This document shows positions 1 to 7,626 of a stretch of DNA of 64,000 bases, in pieces. Within the stretch, counting starts at the first letter, position 1. Every line of letters begins with the position of its first letter. Below the pieces are notes generated by a model, which was not told the DNA's origin, did no database searches, and saw only the letters and a list, made by a program, of their open reading frames with translations. The position numbers were made by a program, and so were the translations under genes. Origin of the DNA: Epilithonimonas zeae (lineage in GTDB: Bacteria > Bacteroidota > Bacteroidia > Flavobacteriales > Weeksellaceae); the NCBI RefSeq assembly GCF_900141765.1, contig NZ_FSRK01000002.1:682001-746000 (forward strand), read 5' to 3'.

Positions 1-474
1 GTCGTGTCTGTCAACCAACGCAATATTTCCAACTAATTGAGCTTTCAAATCACGCAGATAGACTTTTAGTTTTTCCTGAGAAAGCATCCACATATTTCTG
101 GTTCCTGAGATAGTAACAACAGGAGTATCTTTCAAAATATTTTCTGCATAACCGCTTTTCAGAAATGAAATAATTGGAATAGAAGGTGTTAAATACCAAA
201 CCTGATATCCGAAAAGGATGAGATCAAATTTTTGATTCAGAACATCTTCTGGCGGAGGTAATATTTCACTTGGGATTTGCAGATAAGATTCTGGAAATGT
301 ATTGAAAAAAACATCACTTGGCCACGGAAAAGGGAAGTCCTTTTTGAGCTGGATGTTGTAATAAGTGACACTATATTCGTCTTTTTTTTCCTCAAAAGGC
401 TGAGCTATATTCTTCACAATATCCTTCAGTTGTCCGGTTTGTGAATAGTATATGACAAGAATTTTTTTAGGCAT
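1..474 (-). CDS. darA: DarA-like dialkylresorcinol condensing enzyme (partial, C-terminus off window)
   Basis: The first 158 codons are present; the gene runs off the left edge. The N-terminus MPKKILVIYYSQTGQ is a flavodoxin-like first strand and phosphate loop, and the later stretches PFPWPSDVFF, SIPIISFL and LVGNIALVDR match what I remember of the DarA family of dialkylresorcinol/flexirubin biosynthesis in Bacteroidetes. DarA is known to work with the ketosynthase DarB in condensing two beta-keto acyl chains to a resorcinol. The start is the ATG at 474-472, 32 bp after the stop of the MMPL/acyltransferase gene on the same strand, so both are probably one operon that continues to the left. 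The family is recalled, not searched; the alternative is a generic flavodoxin-like NAD(P)H oxidoreductase. Confidence 0.75.
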   Translation of the reverse strand, partial: MPKKILVIYYSQTGQLKDIVKNIAQPFEEKKDEYSVTYYNIQLKKDFPFPWPSDVFFNTFPESYLQIPSEILPPPEDVLNQKFDLILFGYQVWYLTPSIPIISFLKSGYAENILKDTPVVTISGTRNMWMLSQEKLKVYLRDLKAQLVGNIALVDRHD

Positions 475-506
475 TAAAAAAATGGTTTTATACAAAACTA
501 TGATAT

Positions 507-3500
507 TTAGCCCTTATTCTCATTTTTTTTGTAAACTTTTATGGTGTTTGAGTCAAATATTAAAGAATAATTCTTGTTAGAAAACAATAACACTTTTGTT
601 TTTAATAAAATAACAGTTTCCGGAAAATCAACAATTTTTGAGAGATCGAAGTGGTCATCAGAAATCAAAAGCACATCAATGTTTTTATTGACCTTAGAAA
701 TGTTGTTGATATAATTGATTTTTCTTGTCTTAACAACATAACTCTGTTCAGCAACTTCTCGTTTTTCTTCATTACTAACAAAGCTGAAAATCTTTCTACT
801 TGCGTGATAAAGACTTAAAAGAACATCTTTTTGACCAAAGTCATCCGCAATGTGTAGAATCACTGCGTCTTTTGAAATGCGTTTGTCCAGTTCAAAATAA
901 ACCGATTTATTCGCTTCGAAATCTTGTTTGATTTCTTTTACAACGTGGTTTTCTTTATAAAGGAAACTCAAGAATAATTTTTTTCTGAAGTAATTTTCAT
1001 CTTCCAATTCTGTTCTCAATTCTGAAAATTTTTCTCTGAACAATGCATTGATTTTCTTCGTTCTTTCAGAATAATTTTTCCCAAAACTCAAATCACTTTT
1101 ATCGATTCTATCACCAACTTTGATTGTAATGGCGCCATCGTAAATAATGAAATCGCCTTTGGGAAGAACTTCGGAATTTCCGTGAATGTAAACTGGAACA
1201 ATATCCAAATCAAATTGCTCTGCAAGATAAAATGCACCTTTGTGAAATCTTTTAACATCATTGTCGAAAGAGCGTTTCGCTTCAGGAAAAACCATCAAAG
1301 AATAGCCGTTTTTCACTTTTTCTTTCAGTTTTTCCATTCCATTTTCGATGCCTTGAGAAACAGGATAGAAGCCTAAAGCCTTCACGAGTTTCCCAAAAAC
1401 CGGAGACTCGTAGACCCAATCATTAACAAGGTAAACGATTTTGTGAGTTGTCATCGCCATTGCCAATGTGTCAAGAAACGATGTGTGATTAGCAATAATA
1501 ATAGAAGGTTTGCTAAAGTCTTCATTCGGATTTCTGATAACAGTTTTTTTAACAAAAGGGTTGGTGTATAAAACCGAAGCAAGAAACTTTGCAATGAATT
1601 TTTTAATGAAAATCAAAGTGTTGCCTTTTGCATTCTTCACAAAAATACTTCCGAAAACCGAAAATAAAAAGCCACCTAAGCCATAATATATGAACGATAA
1701 AACAGAGTGCAAAAACAGTCTTAAAGTAATTGGCGATAATCCTTTTTTCTGTCGATTAATAATTAAAAACCTGAACCAAAACGGATACAAAGTTGAGGTA
1801 ATCACAATCACAGAAAACATTCCGATCAAAGCAACCAAAGCTAAAGAATGTAAAGCCGGATGTTTTGCGAAAATCAAAGAGCCGATGGATAAAATCGTCG
1901 TGAAAACTGCCAAAATAATAGAAATTCTGTACGTTGGAAGTTCATTTTTTCCGGTTGTATGTTCTTTCTGCATCGCTTTGGTTAAGAAAATACTGAAATC
2001 GTCACCAACTCCAAAAACCAAAGTACAGACAACGGTGCTGAAAATATTTAATTCCAAACCAAGAAAATACAATATTCCCGCCGTCACAACTCCCGTTAAA
2101 ACAATTGGGAACATTGTGAGAAGCGATAATTCGAAATTTCTGAAGAAAACGATAATTGTTAAGACAATTGCTAAAAGAGAATAATTAATCAACGTATTGA
2201 AATCATTTTTCAGCAAACCTAAAAAGTTCTCATTCATCTGTTGACGGTCGATTGCCAAAGCTTCGTGACTTTTTTCGACATCTTTTATGAAAGCATCTCT
2301 TTTCTTTTCATCCACTTTTACCACATTCGAAACGGTATAAAAACCATTTTCATTGCTCAGAAATTCAGAAATTTGTAGTGCTTTTATTTTTTCGTAGTCT
2401 TTTAAACTTAAAGTGGAATAGGGTTTATTTAAATTTTCATTAAACTGATCAAATGCAGAAGAATTAAAACCAAATTTATTTCCGTTTTGAACCAATTCAG
2501 AAATTGTTTGATCTTTTTTGTCTTGATTCCAAAACTGATTCCATTTTTCAACCTTTTTTTGCTGATCTTCTTTCGATAATACAACATTTCCAATTGAATT
2601 GTAGCTTAAAATTTTACCTTCTTTTTTTTCTTTTTCTAAAAACTGACTCAATTGGGAGTTTCTTTCTAAAGCTTCATTTTCAGAATTTCCATAAGAAATC
2701 GTATAAATGGATTTCGAAGTGATGTCTGATAACTTTTCAAGCTTGGCTTCACTGATTTTTAAATCTTTCGGAATGTAATTTAAATCGCCAATATCTTCAT
2801 TAAAACCAACGTGGCGAAACCCAAAAAGACACGCAATAATCATAATTGAACAGACAATAATCAAAGGTTTGTTCTTTTCGTAAGGGTAATTACCAATTTT
2901 ATCGATGAAGTTCGTGCTTACTTTATCTGATTTTTCTTTCGGATGATACAATTGCGGAACAATAATTAAAGCAGCAAACGAAGAAAGGAAAACAGTAATT
3001 GCAGCAAAAAGCCCGAGATCTTTCAATGCTTCAGAACGAACGAAAACCAAACATAAAAATGAAACGGCAGTCGTTGCGCTACTCAGAATGATTGGTTGCG
3101 TGATTTCTTTGTAAAGCTCTTCAATATTGTTGTTGTGTTTGTAATGCGTTAAAATATGGAGCGCATAATCAATTGTAATTCCGATGAGAATCGCACCAAC
3201 ACTTAATGAAATTGCCGAAATTTTATCTTTAATAAAGTATAAAATCATCAGTGAAATGAAAACGGCAAAAACAGTCGGTAAAAAAACAATGAGCGGCGTA
3301 AAGAAATTCCTGAAATAATACATTAGTAAAATCAACAAAACTGTCATCGAAATAATGACTGTATTCTGAATGTCTTTTTTGATCTGTTGAGCATTGGCAA
3401 CCGCAATTACAGGCGAACCGAAATAACTGATTTCTGTTTTTCCTTTAAAACTTTTGTTGATGTCGTCTTTGATTTCATTTAAATTGTTGACGAAAACTTC

Positions 3501-4172
3501 GTTGTTTTTGGTGTCGTTGCTTTTGTTTTTCGGATCGATGAAAAGCAGAAGGTTTTTTCCGTCTTTGGTAACGATGTAATTGTCTTCGAGTTTAAAATCT
3601 TTGCTGATATTTAAAGCATTCAGTTTCTTGATTCCGAGAAAAGTAATTCCGAGCGGATCTTTTTTGATAAATTCTTTTGTAACTAAACTTGTCGGAGAAA
3701 CTAGCGATACATAATTACTTTCAACCTGTCTTGCTATGCTGTCTTCATTGAGCTTTCTTTCAATTTCTTTATAATCGTTTTCATCCAAAAACAAAGGCAA
3801 ATTCTGATTCACGAAATCAAAAGTCTCAGAAATTTCATTGTCATTTACTTTCCCCTGAACCGAACCGATGTATTTTTGTAAAGGTTCAATTTTATTTAAA
3901 AAAGTATCTGCAGTTTCTGAAAGTTGGAAATTGTCGTCTTTCGATTTGTTTTCGATGATGACAATGATTTTGTCTGAAAAATTGAGTTGTTTCAGAACTT
4001 TGGCCGTTAAATCAGACTTGTCATTTTTCGGAATAATCTGATTGATGTCTTCCTCAAAGTTAATTTTGGAAGCAAAAAATCCGCAAATGACAAGAATTCC
4101 CAAAGCTGCTGCAATGGAAATGAGTCGGTTTTTAGAGATAAAATAATATAACTGGATGAAAAAGCGATGCAT
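507..4172 (-). CDS. MMPL/RND-type exporter fused to a PlsC-like acyltransferase (flexirubin cluster)
   Basis: 1221 aa inner-membrane protein. Residues about 1-820 are an MMPL/RND exporter: an N-terminal membrane helix, a periplasmic loop, a bundle of helices (about 270-410), a second loop and a second bundle (about 650-810). Residues about 830-1075 form a PlsC-type acyltransferase with the HX4D motif NHTSFLD near 893-899 and FPEAKRS near 960. The last 140 residues (about 1080-1221) resemble a Rossmann/methyltransferase-like fold (VILHIADDFG, DVLLISDDHF) but lack a glycine-rich motif I. Such exporters and acyltransferases occur in aryl-polyene and flexirubin clusters, where they are thought to acylate or export the pigment lipid. 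darA follows directly, which supports this role. Function of the third part is unknown. Confidence 0.85.
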   Translation of the reverse strand: MHRFFIQLYYFISKNRLISIAAALGILVICGFFASKINFEEDINQIIPKNDKSDLTAKVLKQLNFSDKIIVIIENKSKDDNFQLSETADTFLNKIEPLQKYIGSVQGKVNDNEISETFDFVNQNLPLFLDENDYKEIERKLNEDSIARQVESNYVSLVSPTSLVTKEFIKKDPLGITFLGIKKLNALNISKDFKLEDNYIVTKDGKNLLLFIDPKNKSNDTKNNEVFVNNLNEIKDDINKSFKGKTEISYFGSPVIAVANAQQIKKDIQNTVIISMTVLLILLMYYFRNFFTPLIVFLPTVFAVFISLMILYFIKDKISAISLSVGAILIGITIDYALHILTHYKHNNNIEELYKEITQPIILSSATTAVSFLCLVFVRSEALKDLGLFAAITVFLSSFAALIIVPQLYHPKEKSDKVSTNFIDKIGNYPYEKNKPLIIVCSIMIIACLFGFRHVGFNEDIGDLNYIPKDLKISEAKLEKLSDITSKSIYTISYGNSENEALERNSQLSQFLEKEKKEGKILSYNSIGNVVLSKEDQQKKVEKWNQFWNQDKKDQTISELVQNGNKFGFNSSAFDQFNENLNKPYSTLSLKDYEKIKALQISEFLSNENGFYTVSNVVKVDEKKRDAFIKDVEKSHEALAIDRQQMNENFLGLLKNDFNTLINYSLLAIVLTIIVFFRNFELSLLTMFPIVLTGVVTAGILYFLGLELNIFSTVVCTLVFGVGDDFSIFLTKAMQKEHTTGKNELPTYRISIILAVFTTILSIGSLIFAKHPALHSLALVALIGMFSVIVITSTLYPFWFRFLIINRQKKGLSPITLRLFLHSVLSFIYYGLGGFLFSVFGSIFVKNAKGNTLIFIKKFIAKFLASVLYTNPFVKKTVIRNPNEDFSKPSIIIANHTSFLDTLAMAMTTHKIVYLVNDWVYESPVFGKLVKALGFYPVSQGIENGMEKLKEKVKNGYSLMVFPEAKRSFDNDVKRFHKGAFYLAEQFDLDIVPVYIHGNSEVLPKGDFIIYDGAITIKVGDRIDKSDLSFGKNYSERTKKINALFREKFSELRTELEDENYFRKKLFLSFLYKENHVVKEIKQDFEANKSVYFELDKRISKDAVILHIADDFGQKDVLLSLYHASRKIFSFVSNEEKREVAEQSYVVKTRKINYINNISKVNKNIDVLLISDDHFDLSKIVDFPETVILLKTKVLLFSNKNYSLIFDSNTIKVYKKNENKG

Positions 4173-4358
4173 TTCTGATTATAATAATATGATTACAGAT
4201 ATGATGGCGTTAAGGTTTTTTGTTTTTTCTAAAATCAACTCAATGCACCATTTATTGATGAAATGATCATTAAGTTGGCAAATTTAATGATTTTTGATTT
4301 GGAAAGACTTGAGAAATAAGATTAAATATTTATATTCGTTGTCAAAAAACCATAATTA

Positions 4359-5459
4359 ATGAAAAAAATCTATTTTTTATACATCGTATCACTTTTTTTA
4401 TTGTTTTCCTGTAAAGAAGATGATAATTCTGTAATAGAATCTTCAATTTCAGGACCTACCGTCAATTTTGATATTAATGCTGTTCCGTATTCAAAATTAT
4501 CGACCTATTCTTTTTTCAGTGGAGATTTGAAAGATTTGATACCAGTAGCTAAAGTGATTCCTTATGAGCCGGCAAGTTCTTTGTTTACGGATTATGCTCT
4601 GAAGAAAAGATTTATTTGGATGCCTGAAAATACAAAAGCTAAATACATAGAAGATGGCAAAATACTAGATTTTCCGGTTGGAACAACTTTGATAAAGAAT
4701 TTTTATTATAATACTATACAACCCAATAATGCAACGAAAATCATCGAAACAAGATTGATGATCAAAAAATCCACGGGATGGGTCTTTGCAGAATATGTAT
4801 GGAATGATGCCCAAACAGAGGCTACTCTTTTAACCGGGGAAGATTTTGAAAGCGGAAGTTCTAAGGAAATTACTTTCAAAAAACCAAATGGCGAGAGCAT
4901 CACAACAAATTATAGAATACCATCGGAAACTGAATGTTTTGCCTGCCACAGATTAGATGGTAAAGCAATTCCAATTGGTACAAAACCTCAAAATTTGAAT
5001 AATATATATAGTTATTCTACCAAGAATATTAAAAATCAGTTACAAAAACTGGTAGATGAAGGTTATTTGGCGAGCTATCCTTCTACTATTAATTCCACAG
5101 TAGACTATCGTGATAAAAGTAAACCTGTGGACATACGCTTACGGTCTTATCTTGATGCAAATTGCTCCCATTGCCATCAACAAAATGCCCGTTGTGATTA
5201 TCGTGCGCTAAGGCTGAATTTTAATCAGACCACAAACTTGACAAATCTTGGTGTATGTGTCACAGCAGCCGAGCCTGTGAGTTCAACCATTTCAAAAATT
5301 GTTGCTCCAGGAAATTATAATAAATCGGTAATGCACTATAGACTGCAATCCACAGATGGGAGTAACATGATGCCATTGTTAGGAAGAACAGTGGTGCACG
5401 ACGAAGGTATCCTATTGGTGCGGGAATGGATCAATTCACTAACACAAACTTGTAATTAA
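4359..5459 (+). CDS. SO2930-family diheme c-type cytochrome lipoprotein
   Basis: 366 aa. The N-terminus has a lipoprotein signal with lipobox LLFSC (Cys18) followed by acidic residues, so it should be lipid-anchored and exported. Two heme c motifs are visible: CFACH near residues 193-197 and CSHCH near 269-273. The early SKLSTYSFF, VIPYEPASSLFTDYA and KRFIWMPE blocks and the 366-aa length fit the uncharacterised diheme cytochrome family typified by SO_2930 of Shewanella (recalled, TIGR03806). The next gene starts 14 bp after its stop, so the two are likely co-transcribed. The electron partner is unknown. The start is the ATG directly before the hydrophobic signal core. Confidence 0.8.
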   Translation: MKKIYFLYIVSLFLLFSCKEDDNSVIESSISGPTVNFDINAVPYSKLSTYSFFSGDLKDLIPVAKVIPYEPASSLFTDYALKKRFIWMPENTKAKYIEDGKILDFPVGTTLIKNFYYNTIQPNNATKIIETRLMIKKSTGWVFAEYVWNDAQTEATLLTGEDFESGSSKEITFKKPNGESITTNYRIPSETECFACHRLDGKAIPIGTKPQNLNNIYSYSTKNIKNQLQKLVDEGYLASYPSTINSTVDYRDKSKPVDIRLRSYLDANCSHCHQQNARCDYRALRLNFNQTTNLTNLGVCVTAAEPVSSTISKIVAPGNYNKSVMHYRLQSTDGSNMMPLLGRTVVHDEGILLVREWINSLTQTCN

Positions 5460-5473
5460 AACTGATAACAGAC

Positions 5474-7492
5474 ATGAAAAAACTATTACTATTTACCTTC
5501 TTGTACTCTATAACTATTGTGACAGCACAATCATCCTGTAATAATGCGGTGAATCTTACAGGTGTAGGAACATATACGGTTAGTGGGATCACCGGAACGG
5601 CAGCTCCTTCTGCATGCGGATTGGAGTATGGTATTGGAACAGCCGGAGCATGGTACAAATATACGCCAACTCAAGAAATGAATGTCACTGTGTCTACCGT
5701 AATTGCAGGACAAACAAATGATACGAGGATAATGGTATATTCCGGAGATTGTACAACATTAGCTTGTTTAGTTAGTAATGATGATTATTCCGGATATTCT
5801 GCGCAGGTAAATTTCAGAAGTTCAGCCAACACTACATATTATATCGTCTTTGATAATAAATGGAGCAGCTCCGGATTTCAATTCAAATTATCAGAATCTG
5901 TAGTGGTACCGGATAGGCTTTCTTTCACTTCCCAAATCGTAAGTGGGGCTTCTGCGGCATATAATAATTGCATAGTTGACATGAATGGAGATGATCTGGA
6001 TGATATTGTCTCTGTGGTCAATAAAACAAAAATTGTCATTTCTCATCAAAAACCGGACGGAGGATTTACCGATGTTACTTATACGATTCCAAGTACCATA
6101 GTAGAACCAGAATGGAGCATTGCTGCAGGAGATTATGATAATAATGGTTTTAATGATTTGCTCTATGGTTCATCAACCGGTGTCACTTTTGTGAAAGCAA
6201 ATGCTACCGGAACTGGCTACACTATTGAGAGAAAGACCCAAAACTATTTGACACAGCGTACCAATTTTGTAGATATCAATAATGATGGAAAATTGGATGC
6301 TTTTGTTTGTGATGATAATGGTCCTAACAGATATTACCTGAATGACGGAACCAATATGAATCATAATCGTGGTGGCTTAGGCGATTTTCCTTCAGGCGGA
6401 AACTATGCTTCAACTTGGACAGATTATGACAATGACGGAGACCTTGACCTTTTCATCGCAAAATGTGGAGAAGGCGGTTCAGGAGTTGGAGGTAATATTG
6501 ATGAGTTGTACAGAAACAATGGTAATGGAACCTTTACTAATGTAGCAAACTCCGCTAATTTGGCAGAACCTTCCCAGAGTTGGTCTGCTGCTTGGGGGGA
6601 TTTTAATAATGATGGATATATGGACACAATGATCGGAATCAATTCTGATACTGATGGACTAAATAAGGTTATGAAAAATAACGGAGATGGAACATTTACA
6701 GACGTTACCGCAGGATCAGGATATGAAAACATTACGGACTCTAGCCGAGAATATGTAACATACGATTTTGATAATGATGGTTTCCTGGATATATTAGGGG
6801 CTGGAAATACCATTATGTTCGGCGATGGCAACTTCAAGTTCACTCCCAATGGTAATCCCTACAACCTGAATATCTACCGCAGACCCGTTGGAGATCTTAA
6901 TAATGATGGATTTTTGGATATCCAGAGTGGACAGAATATCTTGATCAATAAAGGAAATAGTAATAAATGGTTGAAAGTTACATTGAAAGGGGTTCAAAGT
7001 AACAGAAATGGGATTGGTGCAAGAGTGGAGATTTATGGCGCTTGGGGGAAGCAGATCCGTGACGTACAAAGCGGGACAGGATTCGGTAATATGAGTACAC
7101 TAAATACCCATTTCGGGATTGGGCAAGCCAATGCAATTGCTAAAGTTGTAGTAAAATGGCCGTCCGGAAAAGTAGATACTGTTGAGAACGTAACGCCTAA
7201 TACGACATTAAATATTGTAGAAGGTTCTACATTAGGAGTTTCTGATGTGCAGGTTGACAAAGACTCATTTACTGTCTACCCTAATCCAAGTCATGATCTT
7301 GTTAACTTCAGAACAGAAAAAGGATTTTTACCTATTCAAGTAAAGCTATATGATATGAATGGAAAAATAGTTCTGCAGAAAGACGTTGTCAAAAATTCAA
7401 TATCTATTAAGCAATTAAGTTCAGGGACATATTTGCTTGTTGCAAATGACAAGACAGGAAATTCCTATTCGCAGAAAATTATAAAGAAATAG
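5474..7492 (+). CDS. T9SS-secreted FG-GAP/VCBS repeat protein with ASPIC/UnbV domain
   Basis: 672 aa. A signal peptide (about 1-19, ending TAQ) precedes a beta-sandwich region (20-145). Then comes a seven-bladed propeller signalled by repeated calcium loops of the form DxNxDGxxD: DMNGDDLDD, DYDNNGFND, DINNDGKLD, DYDNDGDLD, DFNNDGYMD, DFDNDGFLD and DLNNDGFLD. Residues about 495-580 match the ASPIC/UnbV domain (NGIGARVEI, FGIGQA, WPSGKVD). The C-terminus (about 595-672) is a type A T9SS sorting domain: FTVYPNPSHD, VKLYDMNGK, LSSGTYLLVA, then KIIKK. It should therefore be secreted and anchored to the cell surface. It lies 14 bp after the diheme cytochrome gene and ends in a strong terminator, which suggests a two-gene operon. 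The ligand is not known. Confidence 0.88.
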   Translation: MKKLLLFTFLYSITIVTAQSSCNNAVNLTGVGTYTVSGITGTAAPSACGLEYGIGTAGAWYKYTPTQEMNVTVSTVIAGQTNDTRIMVYSGDCTTLACLVSNDDYSGYSAQVNFRSSANTTYYIVFDNKWSSSGFQFKLSESVVVPDRLSFTSQIVSGASAAYNNCIVDMNGDDLDDIVSVVNKTKIVISHQKPDGGFTDVTYTIPSTIVEPEWSIAAGDYDNNGFNDLLYGSSTGVTFVKANATGTGYTIERKTQNYLTQRTNFVDINNDGKLDAFVCDDNGPNRYYLNDGTNMNHNRGGLGDFPSGGNYASTWTDYDNDGDLDLFIAKCGEGGSGVGGNIDELYRNNGNGTFTNVANSANLAEPSQSWSAAWGDFNNDGYMDTMIGINSDTDGLNKVMKNNGDGTFTDVTAGSGYENITDSSREYVTYDFDNDGFLDILGAGNTIMFGDGNFKFTPNGNPYNLNIYRRPVGDLNNDGFLDIQSGQNILINKGNSNKWLKVTLKGVQSNRNGIGARVEIYGAWGKQIRDVQSGTGFGNMSTLNTHFGIGQANAIAKVVVKWPSGKVDTVENVTPNTTLNIVEGSTLGVSDVQVDKDSFTVYPNPSHDLVNFRTEKGFLPIQVKLYDMNGKIVLQKDVVKNSISIKQLSSGTYLLVANDKTGNSYSQKIIKK

Positions 7493-7493
7493 C

Positions 7494-7527
7494 AAAAAGC
7501 CTACGTCAAACGATGTAGGCTTTTTTA
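7494..7527 (+). terminator. Rho-independent terminator after the cytochrome/FG-GAP operon
   Basis: An 11-bp stem (7494-7504 with 7515-7525, core AGCCTAC/GTAGGCT) has a 10-nt loop and runs into a T-tract, starting two bases after the stop codon. Confidence 0.9.
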
Positions 7528-7602
7528 TATCAAAAATATAGATTTTGTATCCGATAGTTTTTTTGAATAATTACAAATACACTATATAAAATAAAAAACC
7601 CC

Positions 7603-7610
7603 TACTTTTG
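7603..7610 (+). promoter_or_regulatory. Bacteroidetes -7 promoter element for topA
   Basis: TACTTTTG matches the Bacteroidetes -7 consensus TAnnTTTG and lies 16 bp before the topA start codon. No clear TTTG is found at the expected -33 distance. Confidence 0.5.
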
Positions 7611-7626
7611 CAAAAATTTTTCTAGA

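Noticed and set aside
1690-2184. 164-codon plus-strand frame
   Set aside because: Lies wholly opposite the MMPL exporter gene; its composition mirrors the membrane helices of the real frame.
6424-6849. 141-codon minus-strand frame
   Set aside because: Opposite the calcium-loop repeats of the FG-GAP gene; repeated codons keep the opposite frame open by chance.
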